Origin: Aldrovandia affinis
Lineage: Eukaryota > Chordata > Actinopteri > Notacanthiformes > Halosauridae
NCBI GenBank assembly: GCA_029706075.1
Contig: JAINUG010000108.1
Coordinates: forward strand, 248,001 to 312,000
Length of the DNA stretch: 64,000 nt
Direction: 5' to 3'
The notes beneath the pieces were generated by a model. The model did not search any database. It was not told the DNA's origin and saw nothing but the letters and a program-made list of their open reading frames with translations. The position numbers were made by a program, and so were the translations under genes. Positions within the stretch are counted from its first letter, which is position 1, and the number at the start of each line of letters is the position of its first letter. Below are positions 12,813-27,600 of this stretch, one piece after another.

Positions 12813-13839
12813 ACAAAATATTACCAATGTTTTTGTCAAGACATGTTTCATGTGAATAAGAAAAAGTGTGCACATAAAAATGAAAATAAAATTATGTTGA
12901 AGTATATTTAGGTCTCACTGCATGTGTAACATACAATGTATATATCATGTATCAAATGCAGAATTGATGAAGGTTTTGTTCTCCAGTTTCTCTGCCTTAC
13001 CAAAATCATTAAAACTGAGTTAGGCAATCCTGTTGACTTTCATCAATAATCTGATAATATTCCTGTAAGTGTCAAACTTTGCTGATTTTAAATAATATAC
13101 AGTGGATCATGCAAGTGTAATGTTATTTCATTTTTGTTTATTTTAAAAGTGTAGTAATCCATAGTCATAATCTTAATCAGATTTTTGGATTCTTGCAAAA
13201 AATATCTGCACCACTGTATTTTATTAGCTATATTAAATATTTGTTTTGATATGCTCTTTTTATGTATAAAAATATGATGTAATGTTTGGAATAAAGTGAT
13301 GCTTTTCTCTTCCAAACATTTGTGGATCAATAAGTATATTTTCATTTCAAAAATACATAGAAGACCATCCCATCGTAACTACACACATCCAGAAATTCAT
13401 CATGTTTGTTTCTTCATTTATAACATATATTTTACTGAATTCAGAGTACAATAAATACTTACATAAAGAGTCCTCCAAACATTTTCACAATTATACTATA
13501 TGGCATATCACTGTGATACCCTTTTTGGATGTTGGAAATTTTCATCCAAAACATGACTGCCTCTACTTTGTCTGCCCAGATTCATCAGTGAGATTTTCAA
13601 TTATTTTGCTCTCTCCAAGCCATACTTCCATAACTGCTCTCTTGAGAATCGTCCGTTGGCAACATATTAATCACAAAGGTTGCTATGGATGTAAGGGCAG
13701 CAGTTGCGGCGTAATCAATATGGCCATGGTTTTTTTTTTCCCTCCCAAGAAATAAATACATTTCTATTGTTCTATTGTTACAAATATACAGAAGAAACCC
13801 TGTTTACATGGTTGCATTGTTTGTATATATACATATATA

Positions 13840-14369
13840 CAGTGGGGTCCAAAAGTTTAAGTCCACTACCAAGATTTGTTTGTTTTTATCATTAACTGAA
13901 AACTAACACAACATTTTTACTCATGTGGTAATTGTTATTCAAAAATGTCGTAAAGCACTGATACAAATAAAACAAATGTTTGTTTGAGACAGGATGGTAT
14001 GAAATTGAAATATCTATAAAATATTTTGTTTGCACACCATTGTCTTTCATTTCCTCAACTTTTTCATTTAGGTTTTAATACATGGACACTCCTAATACAC
14101 AGTGTGAGTTGTATTGGTCTTGTAACAATTAATACCAGATATTGACATAATTAATATGGTCCTCTATGTGTTCTCGTTGCTACTGCAGGTGCTTTAATCT
14201 TGAAAAAGGATACTTCCTTTGCAAAGGGTTTTGCAGCTGTTTGTAATTATGTCAACAGAACTTAGTGAAGTAGTTAGAGGTCAAATTGTTCTCCTGAGTA
14301 AAAAAAAATGGTGTTCGTTTTTGATGAATGATGATCTTGGTAGTGGACTCAGACTTTTGGACCCCACTG
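13840..14369 (+). mobile_element. Internally deleted Tc1-like transposon
   Basis: Ends are inverted repeats: CAGTGGGGTCCAAAAGTTTA at the left, and the complement of CTTTTGGACCCCACTG-type sequence at the right, extending about 35 bp (TAGTGGACT is shared). Each end borders TA or TG-TA. Inside, 14,249-14,311 encodes MSTELSEVVRGQIVLLSKKK, a Tc1 transposase N-terminal start. This runs almost straight into the right terminal repeat, so the catalytic region is gone. Confidence 0.9.
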
Positions 14370-14376
14370 TGTATAT

Positions 14377-14421
<45 letters not shown>

Positions 14422-14437
14422 CAGAGAGAGATAGATA
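14370..14437. repeat. (TA)n/(GA)n compound microsatellite
   Basis: TATATACATATATA runs followed by GAGAGAGA runs, directly abutting the right end of the Tc1-like element. Confidence 0.93.
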
Positions 14438-15461
14438 TGTCCAATGTACCTAACAATCTTAGATATGAGACAAAGTGGATTTCTTCAAGTTACATAAGTG
14501 CAACCAATAATCAAAATACATAGTGAGAATTGCAAGATGGGCCACTGTATGGAATGACTTAAAGGATAAATGGAATTTTGGAAAATCACTTTTAAGAACA
14601 TAAAACAACTTGCATTATGAGATGTGTTACTGTGTGTGTCATGGGTCAGTCTAAGCATATTTAGCATTGAAATCTCCCATGGTGACTAACCCCCTGGTTG
14701 AAGAAACAGCATTAACTGGGTTAATGCCATACACCCCTTTTGAATGTGCTATTCAGTAGTAAAGCATCTGCAGGCAAAAGCTAAAAATACAGTATAAACA
14801 ATAACAATCATAATAATAAGTTGACCAAAATAAGAATATTTATGCAATATTTGACTTCTCTTCGAAAGGTCATGACAACACATAGTGCCTCCCAGCAAAA
14901 TCACAAGGTTCACAACCAAAACAAACAAACGGGGTGTTACTAAAACTGAATTGTTCCCTTTCAGAAGCCAGCAGTGCCGTAGCTGTATGAGTTTTGCATA
15001 TTTTACAGTCTTTGTGGATGTGAAATGTCCCAGAACTTTTTAGTTTGTTTTGAAATAGCTTCTCTCATACATTCCCTGGTTATGACTGGAGTTCAGTCTT
15101 CAGATATTCTGTATGCGAAGCAGAAACTTTACAGAGAAAACAGACATATCTCATTGTATGTGCAAAAAAACAAAAAAAACTGTATACACAGAAAGCAATT
15201 AGAAAAGGCACAAAAAAGTTATATTTACAGAACATGTAACCAGTTTAAAATTAACATCACAGTATGTAAATTCCACGCTCTCGCTACTTCCTGGGTCTAT
15301 CGATCTATCCTGTTGAATTTCCCTGGCTGCTGTTTCATTTGTTATGTCAGCACTGCACAGTGTACATATATCCCTCTTGCTCTGGATTTTGTGATGCAAG
15401 CACACCTAGGATGACACAATGGTCTTTAGCACGGTTTGCGGCAGGTGGGGTGGGGGCGGGT

Positions 15462-15643
15462 CTAGAACTTGGTGCTGTGGCTGAAGCTGTCCGACATGAT
15501 GATGTTCTTGTAGAAATTGTCAGAGCGGACCGAACAGTAGCCTTTCACCTTGTCAATGACCTGATGCACAGGGATGATGGAAGAGGAGGCATCCCCATCT
15601 GCAGGGCAGAATTTGGGGTTGGTCTGGCTGGCGTAACCTTTAC
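15462..15643 (-). CDS. adgrg6: adgrg6 terminal coding exon
   Basis: 182 coding bases including the TAG stop at 15,462-15,464. It encodes [20 protein letters not shown], then [20 protein letters not shown] and ends [11 protein letters not shown]. This matches the longer conserved C-terminal isoform of ADGRG6 rather than the one ending in GPC. Acceptor CTTTGTCTTTATCAG. The 3' UTR continues below 15,462; I could not fix a poly(A) site. Confidence 0.94.
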
Positions 15644-18600
15644 CTGATAAAGACAAAGATTGTGTCAGAGGAGGGAAATGGCAAGACCTGGTCTTGATCA
15701 AAAAGGTGTCTCATATAAAATTATGCATTGTATAGCATTATCTTATGCTTCTCACGTGGGGTTATTTGCTTGTAGGGTTGGCCTGGTTAGCAAATAAATA
15801 TATATCATGATATGATATGAAAAATACACAGATGGACACACCCACACACAATCATGTATATATACAGTATACAGTGTATATATATTATTGCAGGTAAAGT
15901 TATTTGTAACCCATTTTAAACAATTATACCGCAATCTTTATTTAGAAAAGTTTTTCATCGCTTTGGCAGTACTATTATAAAGTTTTATTTGCTAAATTAT
16001 TATAAACAAAAAAAATAAGCCATCAAGAAAATCTGCAGGTTAATTCATTAATAATGAGAGGGTTGGGTTTGCACATCATAGACTTAATTTAAAATGTTTA
16101 AAACATTGTTTAAAATTGAGTTCCAAAGGTTATGTCTGCAACTGTACAGATGTGTCTGTGTATTCTCATGGAATACATTCTAGGGACACATGCACTTTCA
16201 AATCCCCTAGAAATTCCACTGAAATGGAGAACCACAAAAAAAATCTTTGGCCCACGGCAGCACGCTTTAGTTTTTTCCCATCATTTTTATTTCTGACTGG
16301 TGTGCCATGTGCAGGTCTTGGATTGCTTGCAGTGCTTTTATTATCTTAGAGCAATTACTCATACAACAGGCTGCAGAGTCAGACTTAAAGAGAGGTGGGA
16401 GATTGGCTGGAGGCATGCAGGCTTCAGAAGAAAGCATTTTGCTTTTGGCCTAAGAACTAGGGCTGCTTAGCTTCTTCCACATGGTGCCGAACAAAACACA
16501 CCGAGTTTGTTTAGAATAGTTGTACAAGCAAGGACAGAGACAAAATGGCCAAGAGATGAGCGTATATAATGCACCACCTGTATGTAACATCATGACAAAG
16601 ATCACCAACTATCGTAGATGTGTGAAAGTGATTTTAAGCATTCCCACATGGTGCTTTATTCTGGGCACCTTTTATTAATCCAGTATTCTCAAACATAAAA
16701 AAGATAAAGGACTTTAAGCCTTTCTTATAAACTTTCTTTATTACAATACATCTAAATAGTTCAAGTAGGTCCTGCAAACATATGGTTCTCATAGAAATAG
16801 GTATGTCAGTGCCAATATCACATTATTTCATTATCTCTCCAGTGAATAACCGTAATTGTGTAGCATTTCAATAACTTCATGACATGTACAATATTGCATG
16901 GATGACCACCTACATTTCTGAAGAAGTGACTTCCACTGCTTCATACAATATGCTGAATCAGATAAGGTCACAGGTTTCATGATGCAATCTTATTGGACCA
17001 GCAAATATGACAACATCATCAACAAACAGCAAGTGGGGGAACATGAGGAAACTATTTTGACACTGACAATCTGAACGAAAATACTAGAAATATTACAGAG
17101 ATAGAAATGGCTTATATACTGTATAACTAAGGCTTCCATAAAACACTTGAGTGCACGGAATGAATGGCAATGCTGTCATCTAATATTGAGATCATTAAGC
17201 AAACCAGTTTATCTGATGCTGTATTCTTTCAATATGCATACAAGCACTCTTTTTTAACCTCCTTTTCCAGGCTGAGCAGCTTTCCTGATTTCATTTGGGT
17301 GGTGGAGGTTAAAAACATTATACAAACTTGAGACGGTCATTTTATTTTCATGTACAGAATAACATATGCCAAACTGCAGAAACCGGCATATATTAGTGGG
17401 GGGCTGCATTGGACATTGCAGTGAAATAGGGTAATCCATCTAAACTGAGGGGCTAATGAAAGTTGATAATATAAGCCATATTCTTTCAATGCAGTATGGT
17501 TTGGTTCATAACTCCAGGCCCTGGAAAACCCTTGTTGTCAGCATACATATCTGCGCAACATACCACTGGACTAACATCTTTGCAGTACGACAACTGAATG
17601 ATCTCTATTTAGGATGCTTGGAATACATACTGTGCATATGACATTTCGATGTTGCAATGCAAGCCTTATGCTTACTGTGGTCGATGCAAGCAGAAAACAA
17701 TAGCTTCCCATGATAGTGGAATTAGTGTTGTATGGGTGAACGCAACATTCAGACCTTTTAAAAAAAGGCAAAAGGCAGCCAACATGCCAAATTAACCATT
17801 TACCTCTGGTAAATTACTTCTGCGCATAACTTACAGGTATGCCCAATGTATCTCCATACTGTTTCACTAGGTTTTAGTTCAAATCAGCAGCACATTATGA
17901 TCCAACTAGGCCACAAGCTATATGCTACAAGCTTCAATTTTGCTGCTCATATATTTTTTAAGGATCTAAATATCCTTCAGTACATCTCCCTTAAATAGTG
18001 AAACAGTTAAGAAAAAAATTAAAGATTGTAAAATGTGAAGTCAAAGGCAGAATAGAAAGGTCTTAAAAGGTCTGAAAGTACCCTATGGGGAAAAGCCAAT
18101 CACACGATGTAAGGAAGCATGGAGTCAAGCTAGCTATGATGTAGTTTACCTCGGGAAGGTTCGCCTTGCCATTATTGGTGGACATTATCTACACCACAAA
18201 CATAAATACAAGGATCAGGCACCATTTCACTCGTGTAACACATCAAGAAAAGAACACGAGGGTAAAATTATCCAACTGCTATGACAATCCATCTTTGGGC
18301 AGGGTACGAATTGAACAACTGAAACCATCAATGTATTAATTGATAAATGCACACCAAACCCATTATGGGAATGTATAGATGTTTGAAATACTCAGAAATG
18401 TCTCAACACAAACATTTCTAAAGTGTAATAATGGTATTTTCCTAGAATCTTTCACTGTCCCATGTAACATGAAACAGTATATTACCTGCACAGTTACAAA
18501 AATCACATAATAGAGGGCTGGCTAACACAGACAGTGAAAGATATAAGAGTGTTTTGCAGCTAATCCTTATAACTGGAGGTGGACACCAACACATTCTTTC

Positions 18601-21600
18601 TTCATTAGCTTTAACACATGTATCAGCAATATGTAGGTCTTCAAATATAAAACACCAATCATACATTTCCACATTGGAGAAAGTGTAAGCTTTTGCTTAT
18701 GTAAAACATAGAAATGTCATCCCATCATTACAGTTTATATTATGTTTTATGGATACAGGATGCAAAGTAAATGCAAAGATGGCCAACGTGTGTACAGAAG
18801 AGGACAGCTTTGACCCATACACAGAGCCCCCACCACCATACCTGCATTGTTGCTCCGCTTTGCAAAGGGGTTAAGTGTTGCTTTGGCCTTGGATGTCCAG
18901 TTAGCAGTGCTGGAGCCGAAAGAGCTAGAGGAGAGGGACTTCCCTAGATTATCAGAGCTGACCTTCTTTGTGTTATTGGTAGCTGTCTTGCTCCAGTCTG
19001 TAATAATTCAACAAAATAAATACATCAGAGATGGACCACCATTAGTGTAAACAAAAAAAAGTGTTTTGTTTTTCATAGGATTTTCCATGCCCCATTTCAC
19101 CGGGGATGAATCATGTGGTTCAGGTCTCTGGTTTGTATTCCAATAACCTGTTCACTGTTATTCATGTATTCTGGAAGGAGGCAATAAAGTTAGGCTTTAC
19201 TGGGGTCTGGAACAGCTAGAACAAGGCCTTTACGTGGATTACTGTGAACTTGAAATAATAAATACAATACATACAGGCACACAAACTAAAGAGGGCTCAA
19301 ATTCAGAAATGTAACACACAAGCCAAAAACAAGGACAGGTTTATTTTGCAGATTAAGTCAATCATTTCAAGATTTACTGTATCTAAACCTTTTAAAGAAA
19401 TAAAACTATTCTTAAATATCCATGTTCAATTCATTCCAATTCAGCTCATGCATATTTAAACTACAAATTATAACTTTTTAAAATAATAACTATGGTGGAC
19501 ATCCTTCAGTGACAAATCCTACAGTTTAAAATTCTCATGAATGTTTAAAATGATATTTTTTGGACAATTACACAGAAACAGATACATTCTGATCTTATTC
19601 TTGTATAATATACAACTTAATGTTTTTCGCTATGAAATATGAAAAAAATGTTCTCGATATGAAAAACATATAATTATATACATGTAATAATACCAATTGT
19701 AATAATTGTGTTTGCAGAACGGAGTGAATAAATTGACCTGAATTGTCTGCTAGACGGAATCTTCCACAGCACAGATATCTCCTCCATTGCTTTTGAACAT
19801 TTTCCTTCATTGCACAATGAAATATGAAGATAAATAAACCTGTTGGGGAGAGTAAAACAATAAAACATCAACAATATACAACACTCTCTAATGAGCAAAC
19901 ACTAGAAAACATTTAGGTTACTGTTTGGATGTGATTTATAGACACAGGGGAGACCTCTGGTGGCACCGAAGATGCACTACATGGCCATAGCAGCAGTTTT
20001 GATTGCAAATTTTGGTAACACTTTACATTAACTTTACATACGCTTTACATATCTCCATGAAGTATACTGAGCACACCTATTTAAGAATGCATACTGAGCT
20101 CTTCATGATGCATTCATTACAATCGTGTGTATGCATTATGTCACAACCTGGGATAGGTCTGACCCAAGAATCGCAGACCTAAAAAAGGCACACACATAAT
20201 ACATTCATAAGCATTTATGACTGTATCACAAAGAGCTCAGTATGCATTCATAAATAGGCTCTGTTTATCATTACATAACAGGATCATGTCGTGGAAATTC
20301 TACTATTCAAAGGAAGCGAGACTGTGTTCTCAATTTTACGTGTAATGTACAAGTAAAAACATGCCATAAAGCATTCATAATGCCATATGTAATTGTAATG
20401 TACCATTTCTTTAATGCTTTTACAGTATGAATGCTTTATGTTAATGTGAAGCGTTACCCAAATTTTTCCCATTCACGTAATTCAGTTAGACTCCTCGGTG
20501 CTGTAACCACGTGAAAACGAACACGAGACTCCCTTTTGAGCTCCCTTTTGCACCATCCCCTCTTGGTTGTCATGGGAAACAGTGAGGGGGGAAGCGGGGC
20601 GGGGCGTGCACCTTGCAGCGAGTTGAAGATGGAGAAGAGGTACATGAAGGCCAGGTTGACAGGGCCCCAGGCGAAGAAGGCGAAGCCCCAGGTCATGCCC
20701 AGCAGGAAGGTGAGGCTGACCACGCTGCGCAGGTTGCGCAGGACCTCCTCCCGCAGCGTGCGGTTGCTGCGCTTCCCGTTGCGGCCGCAGATCTGGATCA
20801 TCACCACGATGAACATCGCCACGTTCATGAGGAAGATGACGGAGAAGTAGCCCACGCACGTCACGTAGAACACCACCTGGCTCCTGATCCAACAGCTGTG
20901 GGGAAGATAAAGAGGGATGCCAGTACTGTCCGTGGTGTAGAAATGACAAAGATGCCTTTTTGACATTTTCTGTCACAGTACTAGAGTGGCTCTCTGTGGC
21001 TCAGTGGGTAGAGCATGGTGTTGGCAACGCTGAGGTTGTGGGTTCAATCCCCACTGGGGCCACATATACTGAAAATGTATGCATTCACTACTGTAAGTCG
21101 CTTTGGATAAAAGCGTCTGCTAAATGGCGTATATATTATATTAGTACTACTGCAGTTTCCTGGAGTGGTACCATGAACAAGGTAATTCACGTGCATTACT
21201 TTGGTAATTGCCTGAATAAAAAACGATATGCAAAACGTAGCCCTAAATGTATGTTAACCTTGATAAGTGATGTAATATGCAATAGTTTATGTAGGACTTA
21301 CAATTCAGAAGAGCCTTGGCCATTCTCGTCCTTCCCATAGAACTCCTTTCCATAAGACTTCCTGTCTATAGCTACCACAATGGCTACTATTGCAGCAGGA
21401 AGGCCTGGAGAGAAGGGAATGCTGGTAATTTCATATTTCATCCTATTTATTTTCTGGAACTTATTGTCAATACAGTGTTCAAGCAATATACATGCTTTGC
21501 ATTACATTATTTCTTTGTATGCCAATGTATTTGCATAAAATGTGTACAAAGGCAACTGTCGGAAGGCAGTATCCAGCTGAGAAACTTGTTCTTGGTGCAG

Positions 21601-24600
21601 TGATGCACCTAATGGGCTGGAATTGAATCAGGATCATGCCATTGCCGGTCATGGCCACCAATCCCACGGTTGATGCGTAATTGGGGAAAAGGAGGGAGGG
21701 TTCTAGTCGGCAGGATATCCCCGCGATAGCGGCTCCTCTGGTCGATCAGGTGTCTGCAGTCTGCTGTGCCAGCTGTGCAGTCCTCTGATGCAATATCTGT
21801 GCATTTCAATTGGTGGATTGTAGAGTGAAAAGAGGAATCGCCTGCACGTGTTTTCAGGACTTGTGTGCAAGTGTGTGTCCTGTTAACGTCCAGTGGTTAC
21901 AACGTCCGACGCTGGCCAAGGAGGCCGGGGTTCAATTCCCCGTCTCGCCAGAGTCGGCTCTGGCCAGGAGTGCCACCAGGGGCGGCGATTGGCTGTCCGC
22001 CCCAGGGAGGGGGGAAGGAAGCCGACATGACGTTCGCTGCGCAGTGGCCCTGTAGTACCGGGTTGCGGTCGACGGACGGCGAGTGCCGTCTCGGAAGAGG
22101 CGTTACTTTGCCTTCGTCACTACCGGTCGCAGGACTACGGCAGCGAACTCACATTACTAGGGGGGATTGACATAAAAAATAGCGGGTCTAATTGGCTACC
22201 AAATTGGGAAAAATTGAATAAAATCTGAAAAAAAACATTACTTCATATGTGAAAATAAAAATAGAGACAAGTTTCCATGTCGATGTGTTCTTTTAAGCAC
22301 GACTTACCCCATCCAACAATGCAGAACTTGAGGATATACCTCCGGATGTAGGTGTTGAAGACTTTGACCAGGGCGATGTACATGTGTACGGATTCCAGGC
22401 CCATCCAGGTGAAGGACGTGAGGAGGAAGTAGTGTAGGAAGACAGCCACGGCGATGCACAGGCCCTCCATTTCGATGGAGGCCAGCCAGCCGTCCAGGAG
22501 GAACACCATGTTGAGGAAGAGGAGTGAAGTGCTGAGGTTCATTAAGATCTTAGAAGGATAGTCCCGGCGCAATTTCCTGCAAGGAACCACATGCTCCTAA
22601 TTATCACTGACTGAGGTTACAAGCACCAACATAGACAGATGTGGCAGAAGATGCAGCTTGAGTCAGACTGAGTAACAACTGGGGTATTCTTGGTGGCTGA
22701 CAGCATTTGCTAGTTTTCTTTGTCAGTGCTATTTCTTGATTCATTGAAGTCACAATATAATTAAGTGGACTGGCCCAGGATTTCATGTGTACAGAATATA
22801 AGGTGCTAAAATCTGATGAACTTTGACCGCTGTTGCCTGGGATTGACAAACCCTGCACTGCAATAAAGATTTTTATGGCTGATTACACAGGAGACACAGA
22901 ATGCTGCTGCGGGGTAATAATCTGTGGAACTTGTTCGCTCTGAGAAACTCACTCGAAGGCAATGTAGGTGAGAAGTGTTGCGGCCGAGAAGATTGCGGAG
23001 ATGCCACAGCCGATATAGGTGATGAAGGTGAGAATCTTTGTGTTCTGAGCGTCAATCTGAGCAGTGGATCCAGAGATGTCCTGGGAAAGAGAAAATACAT
23101 GGAATTAAAAGGCACCAATGGTCACTATGGAAGAAAATAAGACAGAAAGGACTTGGTTAAATGTGCCACTGGAGATACCAATCTCAACGTGACTACCCTG
23201 GTCAAATAAAATAAAACCACTAATAAAGTGTGTTTGTGTGTGTGTGTGCGTGTTTCAAAAATCTATTGACTTTACAAGTAACCTTCAAATTGATTTAATG
23301 TTCAGATGCCACATATATCTTAAATGATTGCTGTTAGATAAACTATTGAACAATCACTGCCTTATGTAACTTTCAAATGAGGTAAAATTTCCATTGCGAG
23401 CAATCCTGCAGTTTCTCTGTGCGCTTTTGTAGCTTTCCTTTTGCTCAGAGCCAAACCCCAGTCTAAAATGTCTCAGCATCCATAACATCCATTAGGCCCT
23501 GAGCTCTCAATCCTGTTAGAGAGCGACTGTAAATTCTCAAAATCTCACCATTAAAATGCCAAAGTGTGTGAGGTGGTTGCAGTGGCAGATGGTCTTGAAT
23601 CCATTGGACTCAGGGCTGACTGTGCAACCATTGCTGTTCCAGCCCCCCGTGCCATCTTGTGGAGACAAAGAGAAGCAAGTTACACCAGTCTGGAAGAGCG
23701 TGATTCAATAAATCCATGTTATTCTCAGAGAAATGCCTGTTCTTCTCGCCGTTTTGTTCGATTGACATCACACCCAATCAAGACTGGAGTGGAAATGTGC
23801 CCAGAATCGTCATGCCTGTTGTTCTGATGTCAGTTATGGCTATCAGTAAGATCATATTCACACATACAAATATGTGTTTGTGATCGAATTCGGTAGTTAA
23901 CAAGGTGTTCATCTATACTAATGCTAAGGCTGTTCTGGTCAAGAAAATGTTTATCAAGCCACTGTTCGATTTGACAGGAATACATGTATGGACATCATCA
24001 TGTTATCACAAAGTGTTAATGCAAAGTAAAGTTAATCGCTAGATTTGTACACAAAATGTCCTACTTTGTCTCTTTACTAGCTAACGTTACTATTTACTTA
24101 CTAAATCTATTTATTTGCTTTTATTTTTAATAGTGGACACATATGATTAGATTACTGCATTCATATGACATAAGTACACAGTAAAATGTTCAGTGTTAAA
24201 TCAACTCTGTTAGAGTTCATTTAACCCGGAACGTTTTGCTGTGTACTAAAGGACACATTTTAAACTCATGTCTGCAAACAAAAGGTTGCCAAAAATATCT
24301 ATCTATGCAATATTTATTTGATTTACCCAGGTACACAACTGATCAGGGATCCCTGAGCATAAAGTTAAGTGATAGCACTGCATATAATCTAAGTGGAAGC
24401 AAAATATGTCTTTCTGCATTTCGATCCACATGAGCCATGGTTGGATTTTTACATATGCCACAGAATTTGAAGATAGAAGTAATTGCCATTCCATTTAAAT
24501 GATAGCTTTTTCCTAAGTGACCTGCAGTTGGTAACCAGGGTTATAGCTCAGCGGGTGAAGCAGACTACCTGGATCTACAGTACCAGTCAAAAGTTTGAGT

Positions 24601-27600
24601 ACACCTGCTGGATAATATACTGGATAAAGTACTGTATGTCTTCTGTAATGCATCTAGATCGAGAGCACTTTCTCATATTCCATCAGCATTTCAATGGCCT
24701 TCCATTTGCAAGAAGAAATTACTGGGCCTAATGTGAGAGCCGAGTGAATCTGAGGTACCTGAATTCTAGTTCTCTCCTGGAGAGGTGGATTTGCAAACTA
24801 ATTCTGTATCCAGTGAAAAAATACATATATGTGGAACCTTCGCCCCAAAGTTCACCCGAAGTTCACCCACGTCACCCCTCTACTCTCCTCTCTGCACTGG
24901 CTCCCCATCGCAGCACGCATTAGATTCAAGTCACTGGTGCTTGCTTTTCAAGGGGCCAGAGGTACTGCTCCCCCATACCTCAAGTCACTCATCACTCCCT
25001 ACACCCCGCCCAGACCCCTCCGCTCCGCCTCCTCTGGCAAACTGACTGCCCCATCCCTCCGGGCGCCTGGCAGCCACTCCTCGCGGTCTCGCCTATTCTC
25101 TGTCCTTGTCCCTCGCTGGTGGAACGACCTCCCGCAATCGGTCAGGACTGCAGAATAACTTCCAATCTTCCGCAAGAGACTCAAAACCCACCTCTTCAGA
25201 CTCCACTACCACTGAACACTGTCCATCTAGTCAATCTGTCGTCACCAATGTTTACTTGTTCTACATTATTTAAAAAAATAAAAATAAAAAACCCCACTAA
25301 CCTTTTCTTTCCCAGTGTTACAGGTATGATATGCAGACGCCTGCAATGATGTCTATTGCTGTATTACTGCACTGATCTTGTGCGCTAACTATTGTTCTTA
25401 CCTTGTATTAATGCACATCTTGTAAGTCGCTCTGGATAAGAGCGTTTGCTAAATGCTTAAAATGTAAAATGTAAAAATGTAATGACCCAATGTGAAGCAA
25501 AATGCATTTTTCACAGCTTGTCTCCCTAGTGATACACCAGAAGGCGATAAGCTGTAATTCTAATGCAATATGGTGAAAGTGCTCTACTAAGTCTACTAAT
25601 ATTCATAGCTAATATTCATTACAGAGAATGCATACAATTTTGATTAACTTAACTTTGAAAGTTAGTTATGCTTCATTAGTGTACATGCACAAAGTACATT
25701 ATCCATGTGCAGAGACTTACTTTTAATAGAAAAATCCCAAAACACACACACTGGACTTGGGGCTGGCTGAAAGAAAAGGACACAGTGGGTTATATCTCTG
25801 GCTTTTTCTGTTAATAATGCCATCACGGCTCAAGCCTTTCTTGTCCATTTGTGTCATGATCAATCTGGGATGGACGCAGTCAATGTGATGTTTTTGAAGG
25901 TCAAAATTTGTAATAAATTACAAAGGGGAGGGCTAAAAATATATTGCATAAAACTCATCTGACTCATCAAATGGGGAGGTCTTGTCTTGTTAAGTTACCT
26001 GGTACTCCAAGTGCATAATCTCTATCTGCACTGGATCTTGAAGGTTGCTGATGGACTGATTTCCCACACTGCTAGCTACCACGTAGCTACTCAAATTCAG
26101 TCCATTGGACTTTTGATCCTGGGGAGAAAAAAAACATGCATTATGATTATAGTATTATTATGAAATCCAATTGTTTAAAAAAAGTTTAATTCACGAAAGA
26201 TGTGAAAGCATTTACCAGAGAACCAAAGTACCATATTAAAATACAAAAAGACAACACAATAAACATAATACAAACACAAATCCATAAATAAATAAGAAAC
26301 AAATATAAATGTACGTAAGTCATATAAAAGTCAATTATCACACTCCAATGCACACACGCTATATACATTCTGAACTCTATTTGTATGTGTGTGTGTGTTC
26401 AGGAGGTTCACCTGAAATAGCCCAATCTTGCTGAAGAACATGAAGTTTATCCGGGAGACCATTTCTATATCTGCGTCACTGAGGTTGTTTAGTAAAGTAG
26501 CCGGGAGTGTAATTGTAGCCAGAGGGTTCTGCTGTTCGGACTCAAAGCCAATCTGCAGAGAAAGATAAACCATGTAGTTTTCCAGCATCAACTTACCAGA
26601 CATCCCTATCAAGGACGACATACACTTTTACACCACACATATTCTGAAAACCATTTATATATGTAATTTTTTCTTTTTCTTGTTACATTTGAGGTAAAGT
26701 GCACAAGCTGAGATCCAGGGTATTGAGCTCTATGCATTTGGCCAATATATCATCAGTGCCATGCAAAAACCTTGTGTGTCCAGTTTTTGTCACATTGTTT
26801 TTTTATTCAGACACATTGAAAGTTATCATCCAGCTCTATGCACAGTAAATGTAATTGTTAATCTAAAACAATACGTTCAGAAACCCCATGCTACTAAGTT
26901 TGTTGTGTTTTGAAATGGAAATAATTTTTACAAATGTTTTTAAGAATGACAATTTTTGGAGATACATGGTTTTTGCATGACACCAATGATATGTTGCTGC
27001 TTCACCAATGTCTGTGATAAAATAAGTCTAGCAGTATAGATGTGGGATTTTAAAATGCCACTTCTGCTTTAGCAACAATTTGATGTATAACAGGAGAAAC
27101 AAAGTAGAACATGTGACACGGCAAAAACCAACTGAAAAATAAATAGTGGAAAAGGCGTTCTTAAATGTTCTTCTTGACAATTACCTTTTCTTGTTGAATC
27201 TTTTTGCATTATTTATTTCATAGGGAAAAAGTACAACAGGGTATCAGAAAACGGAATAATCCTTGCGGTACAAAACATAGGGTTTAATGAGTTACACAAA
27301 TATACAAACTGTCACTCATTTTCAATGGTATAAACAGGCTTCATCTGTATGAGTCACCTTCACACAGAGCTACACTTTCCATCTGTGGTTTTCAGCTCGG
27401 ACAGCCTTCCAGGAATGAGTCTTTACTCACTGGCTCCCACGAGTGTAGCATGACATCCCTGTATATTTTGCCTAATGTTAAACTGTGAGGACGACTGTAA
27501 AATCTTTTTTCCCTTTTTTCCCTAAGACCTTCTTAGCTATTCTGGATTCTGTTCTCTCTCCGAAAACTTATCAGGACAAGGTTATATAAATATTTGACAA

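Larger units (their letters stand above)
12813..15461. other. Convergent intergenic region and adgrg6 3' UTR
   Basis: No gene was recognised. It holds a deleted Tc1-like element and a TA/GA microsatellite, and the part next to 15,461 should be adgrg6 3' UTR. No convincing poly(A) signal could be fixed. Confidence 0.5.

Noticed and set aside
20454..20976. Long open frames on both strands around the helix 5-7 exon
   Set aside because: Only the minus frame encoding [16 protein letters not shown] is real; the others are shadows of a GC-rich exon.
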